Origin: Clostridiales bacterium
GTDB lineage: Bacteria > Bacillota > Clostridia > TANB77 > CAG-508
DNA: 64,000 nucleotides
Assembly (NCBI GenBank): GCA_003534295.1
Contig: DPDV01000013.1
Location: 104,999-168,998, forward strand
Direction: 5' to 3'
A program made the translations under genes and the position numbers. The first letter of the stretch is position 1. Every line of letters begins with the position of its first letter. Of the stretch, positions 59,966 to 64,000 are shown in pieces. The notes beneath the pieces are model-generated. The model saw nothing but the letters and a program-made list of their open reading frames with translations. It ran no database searches and was not told where the DNA came from.

Positions 59966-60505
59966 ATGATGGAATTAAAAATTATGTATTTTGTGCATGG
60001 AACTACAGTTGATAATGCTGCTGGAAAATGTAGTGGCTGGAAACAAGTTGAACTAACTGATTTAGGAAGAGAGAGAGCAATAAAATTAGGTGAAATACAA
60101 AAAGATGCAGGTTTTGATGTGATATTTACATCAGATTTGATAAGAGCAATTAATTCAGCTAAGTTGGCTTTTCCTAATGTAAAGCATATTCAAGATAAGA
60201 GATTAAGAGAATGTAACTATGGAGATTTAGATGGTCAAGACAAGTCATTAGTTATTTATGAAGAACATATAGAGAAACCTTTTCCAAATGGAGAATCTCT
60301 AAAGGATGTAGAAAGAAGAATTGATGATTTTATAAAATTTCTAAAGGATAATTACCACGGAAAAAAAGTGGGAATAGTTGCTCACAGAGCACCACAGTTA
60401 GCTTTTGAAGTTTTAACGAAAAATATATCTTGGGAAGAAGCAAATAGAAATGATTGGAGAAAAGCAAAAGCATGGCAACCAGGCTGGGAATATATAATTA
60501 AATGA
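59966..60505 (+). CDS. Histidine phosphatase superfamily protein with VHGTT motif
   Basis: 179 residues of the phosphoglycerate mutase-like fold: YFVHGTTVDNAAGKCSGW at the start, LTDLGRERAIKLGEIQ, IFTSDLIRAINSAKLAF, LRECNYGDLDGQ, FPNGESLKDVERRI and the second catalytic His in GIVAHRAPQLAFEVL. Classical members have RHGxT; here Arg is missing and the motif is VHGTT, a variant I have seen in clostridial relatives. The nucleophile His remains. Substrate unknown. ATG at 59966 behind AAGGAGA. Confidence 0.83.
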   Translation: MMELKIMYFVHGTTVDNAAGKCSGWKQVELTDLGRERAIKLGEIQKDAGFDVIFTSDLIRAINSAKLAFPNVKHIQDKRLRECNYGDLDGQDKSLVIYEEHIEKPFPNGESLKDVERRIDDFIKFLKDNYHGKKVGIVAHRAPQLAFEVLTKNISWEEANRNDWRKAKAWQPGWEYIIK

Positions 60506-60690
60506 AATATGAAGAAACAATTTCTTGGAAAAATAGTAAAAATATGTGAATTTTATAGTTGAAAAAGTGGTCCATTTTTCACTTGACAAATACAAGTTTT
60601 CTTTTTTACTTAAAAATATTCAAATATCATTTAAAAAAATAAAAAGTATGGTATAATGCAAAAAGATTTCTATAAAGGAGAGAAAAAACA

Positions 60691-61326
60691 ATGCTTGAAA
60701 ATGTTGAAGTATTATACCATAGTAGTATAAAGATAAAAGACAATAAAATTATTTATATAGATCCATTTAAAATAGATAAAGATTATAATGATGCAGATAT
60801 TGTTTTTATAACACACGACCATTTTGATCACTATTCTGAGGAAGATATAGATAAGGTTATAAATGAAAATACAATTATTATAATACCAGAAGAATTGTTG
60901 ACAAAAATATTAAGAAAAGGGATAAATAAAAATGCAGTTATAACAGTAGAATCCAACAAAGAATATATGGTACAAGGAATTAAATTTGAAACAATACCAG
61001 CATATAATACAAACAAAACTTTTCATCCAAAAGAAAACGATTGGGTTGGTTATATCATTACACTAGATGGTATTAGATACTATATTGCAGGAGATACGGA
61101 CATTACAAAAGAAAATAGAAAAGTAAAATGTGATGTTGCTTTTGTTCCAGTAGGTGGAACATATACTATGAATTATAGTGAGGCAGCAGAATTAGTGAAC
61201 ATTATAAAGCCTAAAATTGCAGTTCCAATTCATTATGGTAGTGTAGTTGGAACAAAACAAGATGCCACAAACTTTATAAAATTATTACACTCAAGTATAA
61301 AAGGTATAATTTTAATGAAACAATAA
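60691..61326 (+). CDS. MBL-fold metal-dependent hydrolase
   Basis: 211 residues with the metallo-beta-lactamase signature THDHFDHYS (about residue 50), IAGDTDITKE (about 131) and IPIHYG-type PIHYGSVVG (about 178). It belongs to the short UlaG/YtkL-like group; the reaction is unknown. Preceded by AAAGGAGAG. A TATAAT lies at 60652-60657 and could be the -10 box, with a weak -35. Confidence 0.87.
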   Translation: MLENVEVLYHSSIKIKDNKIIYIDPFKIDKDYNDADIVFITHDHFDHYSEEDIDKVINENTIIIIPEELLTKILRKGINKNAVITVESNKEYMVQGIKFETIPAYNTNKTFHPKENDWVGYIITLDGIRYYIAGDTDITKENRKVKCDVAFVPVGGTYTMNYSEAAELVNIIKPKIAVPIHYGSVVGTKQDATNFIKLLHSSIKGIILMKQ

Positions 61327-61345
61327 ATGAAAGAAGGAACGAATA

Positions 61346-61522
61346 GTGCAATTTTCAAGCAAAGATATTCAATTATTTAATGAAGCAGGGATAAATGTAG
61401 AAGATAAAAATTATACAAATGATGAAGTGGAAAGATTTAAGATAAAAGTTACAGACTTTATAATGAGTAAAAGTATTAAAGATATTGATAAATACAATAA
61501 GAAATTTAGTAGATTATTATAA
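61346..61522 (+). CDS. Small conserved hypothetical protein (58 aa)
   Basis: A GTG-started frame behind GAAGGAACG, reading MQFSSKDIQLFNEAGINVEDKNYTNDEVERFK and ending in KKFSRLL. Proteins of this pattern (a short helical family with AGI-x-VEDK-x-Y-x-x-E) are known to me from clostridia, without function. Lies 20 bases after the MBL gene and just before the YjbR-like gene. Confidence 0.6.
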   Translation: MQFSSKDIQLFNEAGINVEDKNYTNDEVERFKIKVTDFIMSKSIKDIDKYNKKFSRLL

Positions 61523-61532
61523 GGATTTAGTT

Positions 61533-61859
61533 ATGAATAAAGAAGAAATAATAAAATATTGTTTAACCTTAGAAAATACATATAAAGATTGTCCTTTTCC
61601 AGATGACTTTGAATCTGTAACAAAGAAACATTGTAAAAATAAAAAGTGATTTGCACTAATTATGAATGTTAATAATAAGTTATATCTTAATGTAAAAACA
61701 GATCCAAACTATTCAGACATATTAAGAAATACTTATGATTATATAATACCTGCTTATCACATGAATAAGGAACATTGGAATACAATTATTGTGGATGAAA
61801 AAGTGGACGAGAATTTAGTGAAAGAATTGATAGAACAAAGTTATCAATTAACGAAATAA
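61533..61859 (+). pseudogene. MmcQ/YjbR family protein with in-frame TGA
   Basis: The frame codes for a 108-residue YjbR-like DNA-binding family protein: MNKEEIIKYCLTLENTYKDC...KHCKNKK-stop-FALIMNVNNKLYLNVKTDP...IIPAYHMNKEHWNTIIVD. The TGA at 61647-61649 stands exactly where the family has Trp (KxxKWFA-I). All else is conserved on both sides. TGA ends other genes here (for example pgsA), so it is not a sense codon; the gene is disabled by one G-to-A change unless the stop is read through or is a base-call error. AAGGATTTAGTT precedes the ATG. Confidence 0.8.
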
Positions 61860-61899
61860 AGTTAAATACGAATAGTAATTTGTAGGGAGGATTAAATAA

Positions 61900-62643
61900 A
61901 TGAACGAATATATAAATTTGACATTAGAAAACATTGATGAGGAGCATATATGTTGTGCAATAGGAGATAAAAAACATCAAGCCGGTGTTGATAGTAAAAA
62001 GGAATGGATAAAAAGCAAATTAAAAGATGGTCATGTTTTTAGAAAATTAAATGCAAGAGGAAAAATATTTATTGAATATGAGCCAATAGAAACAGCATGG
62101 GTTCCTATTAGTGGTAAAAATTATGAATATATTTATTGCTTATGGGTAGCAGGGAGTTTTAAAGGCAAAGGAATTGGAAAAGAATTAATAGAATATGCAA
62201 TAAACGATTCAAAAGAAAAAGGTAAAAGTGGTATATGTACTCTAGTTTCTAAAAAGAAGAAACCTTTTATTGGAGAAAAGAAATTTTTTGAATATTATGG
62301 ATTTAAAGTTGTAGATACTATTGGAGATTATGAACTATTAGCATTACAATTTGATGATAGTGAAACTCCTAGATTCAATGATAATGCAAGAACTATGAAA
62401 ATAGATAATCAAGATTTTACTATTTATTATAGCAACGAATGTCCTTATGTAGAATATGAAGTAAATGAATTAACTGAATATGCAAAGGAAAATAATATAA
62501 AAATTAACTTTATAAAAATAGATTCATTAGAAAAAGCAAAAAATGCACCTTGTATTTTTAATAACTGGGCTAATTTCTATAAAGGAAAATTTATATCTAA
62601 TACGATATTAAATGCTAATTCATTTAAAAAGTTAATAGACTAA
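61900..62643 (+). CDS. GNAT acetyltransferase with YoaP-like C-terminal domain
   Basis: 247 residues: GNAT domain (residues 1-150) with the acetyl-CoA binding stretch YCLWVAGSFKGKGIGKELIEYAINDSKEKG, then a thioredoxin-like or YoaP-type domain (about 165-247) with FTIYYSNECPYVEYEVNEL and PCIFNNWANFYKGKFIS. The two-domain layout matches YoaP. Substrate unknown. GGGAGG precedes the ATG. Confidence 0.85.
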   Translation: MNEYINLTLENIDEEHICCAIGDKKHQAGVDSKKEWIKSKLKDGHVFRKLNARGKIFIEYEPIETAWVPISGKNYEYIYCLWVAGSFKGKGIGKELIEYAINDSKEKGKSGICTLVSKKKKPFIGEKKFFEYYGFKVVDTIGDYELLALQFDDSETPRFNDNARTMKIDNQDFTIYYSNECPYVEYEVNELTEYAKENNIKINFIKIDSLEKAKNAPCIFNNWANFYKGKFISNTILNANSFKKLID

Positions 62644-62700
62644 AAAATTACAATTTAGTAATTAGTTAGAAAAATAGTAACTTCTAGAGGAGATTATACA

Positions 62701-63408
62701 ATGAAAATAGATAGAATAAATATAAGTAATATTCCTTCAATAATATGGGGAAAAAAAAGTAATAGGGTTTTTATAGCAGTACATGGAAATATGTCTAATA
62801 AAGAAGATGATGTTATAAAAATATTAGCAGAAAAAGTTATAAATAGAGGGTATCAATTATTAAGTTTTGATTTACCAGAACATGGAGCAAGAAAAGATGA
62901 TACTAATTACTTATGCAAAGTTCAAAATTGTGTAAAAGACTTAAAGCAAATAATTGAATATGCAAAGAAAAACTATCAAGAGATAAATTTATGGGCTTGT
63001 AGTATGGGAGCATATTTTAGTTTATTAGCATATAAAGATGAAGATATTAAGCAATGTTTATTTTTATCTCCAGTTGTAAATATGAAAGTTATTATTGATA
63101 ATATGATGTTATGGAGTAACACAACAGAAGAAAAGTTAAAAGAAAAACAAGAAATTAAAACAGATTGTGGACAAACATTATATTGGGATTACTATGAATA
63201 TGTAAAAAATAATCCAATAACTAATTGGAATAAAAAGACTTTCGTTTTATATGGAAATAAAGATAATCTTCAAGATGAAAATATTATAAAAGATTTTTGC
63301 AATAAATTTAATTGTAGTTTATTAATATTTGAAAATGGAGAGCATTTTTTTCATACAGAAGAACAATTAAAATTTTATGAAAATTGGATTGATAAAACTA
63401 TTACATAA
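62701..63408 (+). CDS. Alpha/beta hydrolase
   Basis: 235 residues. FIAVHGNMSNKEDD (oxyanion region, about residue 22), LSFDLPEHGARKDD (about 57), the nucleophile elbow LWACSMGAYFSLLAY (about 100, G-x-S-x-G here A-C-S-M-G), the acid in LYGNKDNLQD (about 184) and His in ENGEHFFHTEEQ (about 220). Esterase, lipase or peptidase-like; substrate unknown. AGAGGAG precedes the ATG. Confidence 0.83.
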   Translation: MKIDRINISNIPSIIWGKKSNRVFIAVHGNMSNKEDDVIKILAEKVINRGYQLLSFDLPEHGARKDDTNYLCKVQNCVKDLKQIIEYAKKNYQEINLWACSMGAYFSLLAYKDEDIKQCLFLSPVVNMKVIIDNMMLWSNTTEEKLKEKQEIKTDCGQTLYWDYYEYVKNNPITNWNKKTFVLYGNKDNLQDENIIKDFCNKFNCSLLIFENGEHFFHTEEQLKFYENWIDKTIT

Positions 63409-63434
63409 ATTACAAAATCTAGGAGAGATGTATA

Positions 63435-63980
63435 ATGAAATATATTGCATTATTAAGAGGAATAAATATTAGTGGCAAAAATAAAATTTCAATGAGTGAA
63501 TTAAAATCAGAGTTAGAAAATAACAAATATCAAAATGTTACTACATACCTTAATAGTGGTAATATTATTTTTGAAAGCAGTATTGATAATAAAGAAACAA
63601 TAATGAAAGATATAAATAAGATTATAAATGATAAATTTAATCTTGAAATTCCAGTTTTTATTATGACTACAAGCGAACTTGAAAATACATTAAATCATAG
63701 TCCTAATTGGTGGGGAACGGATAGCAAAGAAATATATGACAATTTGATTTTCATAATCCCACCTACAAAATACAATGAAGTATATAATACTATTAGAGAG
63801 CCAAGTAAAGACATTGAAAAGATTGACGAATATAATAATTATATATTTTGGTCATTTGATTTAAACAAGTATAGAAAAGCAAACTGGTGGATTAAAACTG
63901 CAAGTACAGATATTAAAGATAAAATTACAATTAGAACAGCAAATACGATGAGAAAAGTGTTAGAGTTAAGTAAGAGATAA
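63435..63980 (+). CDS. DUF1697 family protein
   Basis: 181 residues starting YIALLRGINISGKNKISMSELKSELE, followed by TYLNSGNIIFES, the DUF1697 signature. The family has an alpha/beta fold and no known function. AGGAGAGATGT precedes the ATG. Last gene seen; only 20 bases remain in the window. Confidence 0.9.
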   Translation: MKYIALLRGINISGKNKISMSELKSELENNKYQNVTTYLNSGNIIFESSIDNKETIMKDINKIINDKFNLEIPVFIMTTSELENTLNHSPNWWGTDSKEIYDNLIFIIPPTKYNEVYNTIREPSKDIEKIDEYNNYIFWSFDLNKYRKANWWIKTASTDIKDKITIRTANTMRKVLELSKR

Positions 63981-64000
63981 ATTACAATTTGGTGATTTTT

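Noticed and set aside
61647..61649. TGA read as Trp (alternative genetic code) or as selenocysteine
   Set aside because: TGA ends pgsA, the HD gene and others at normal places, including ATGA overlaps, and TGG is used freely for Trp. The family has Trp, not Cys, at this position, and I see no selenocysteine-specific hairpin.
59375..64000. Further secA-tail copies beyond 55.6 kb
   Set aside because: I looked for the TGTGGGTCTGG and TGTGGTAAATAA stretches to the end of the window and found none, so I cannot say where the accessory region ends.

Overview
The window comes from a low-GC, Gram-positive, probably spore-forming member of the Clostridia (Bacillota). Evidence: A/T-rich codon use, strong AGGAGG-type ribosome binding sites, PolC-type DNA polymerase III, single-chain glycyl-tRNA synthetase, pyruvate phosphate dikinase, a SigH-like sigma factor, a SpoVB-like flippase, a T-box leader and type A RNase P RNA. 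I cannot name the species; an uncultured gut clostridium is my guess.

1-44.5 kb is chromosomal core. In order: gpsA 3' end, a lipoprotein, rnpB, a pseudouridine synthase and HD hydrolase; a patchwork of broken genes (3.6-5.7 kb: IS1202-like transposase remnant, truncated transglutaminase, GGDEF tail, membrane protein/XRE pair); ftsY, a UPF0182 protein, a DUF5665 protein, pgsA, ligA; an isolated GC-rich array of about ten hairpins behind a consensus promoter (12.83-13.26 kb); rqcH, sigH, tRNA-Thr, ychF, a frameshifted ZIP transporter; the pyrH-frr-uppS-cdsA-rseP-polC block, in which dxr and ispG are not present; a DnaA-box cluster; glyQS, a flippase, an ATP-grasp protein, ppdK, an asnB lacking its catalytic Cys, cmk, murD, a CBS protein, an AI-2E family transporter and secA.

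44.5-64 kb is accessory. The last 13-16 codons of secA (the SEC-C zinc motif plus stop) recur at 46.75, 54.48 and 55.51 kb. The copy at 55.51 kb is identical over 43 bp to the real secA end. These copies split the region into cassettes: (i) T-box plus metG; (ii) a decayed mobile element with an integrase N-terminal stub, AraC regulator, VirD4-like ATPase, serine recombinase fragment, NUDIX, methyltransferase, RhuM and NERD genes; (iii) a single metallophosphoesterase gene. Beyond 55.56 kb follow a nucleoside deoxyribosyltransferase / glycosyltransferase / kinase / PHP operon and a run of small single-gene cargo (histidine phosphatase, MBL hydrolase, a YjbR protein with an in-frame TGA, GNAT-YoaP, alpha/beta hydrolase, DUF1697).

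Two unrelated cargo genes (methyltransferase and deoxyribosyltransferase) sit behind near-identical 176-bp promoter-leader units, each encoding a short leader peptide starting MKSLKNLLMN. The strongest candidates for something new are the secA-tail cassette array, the shared leader unit, and the GC-rich hairpin array.
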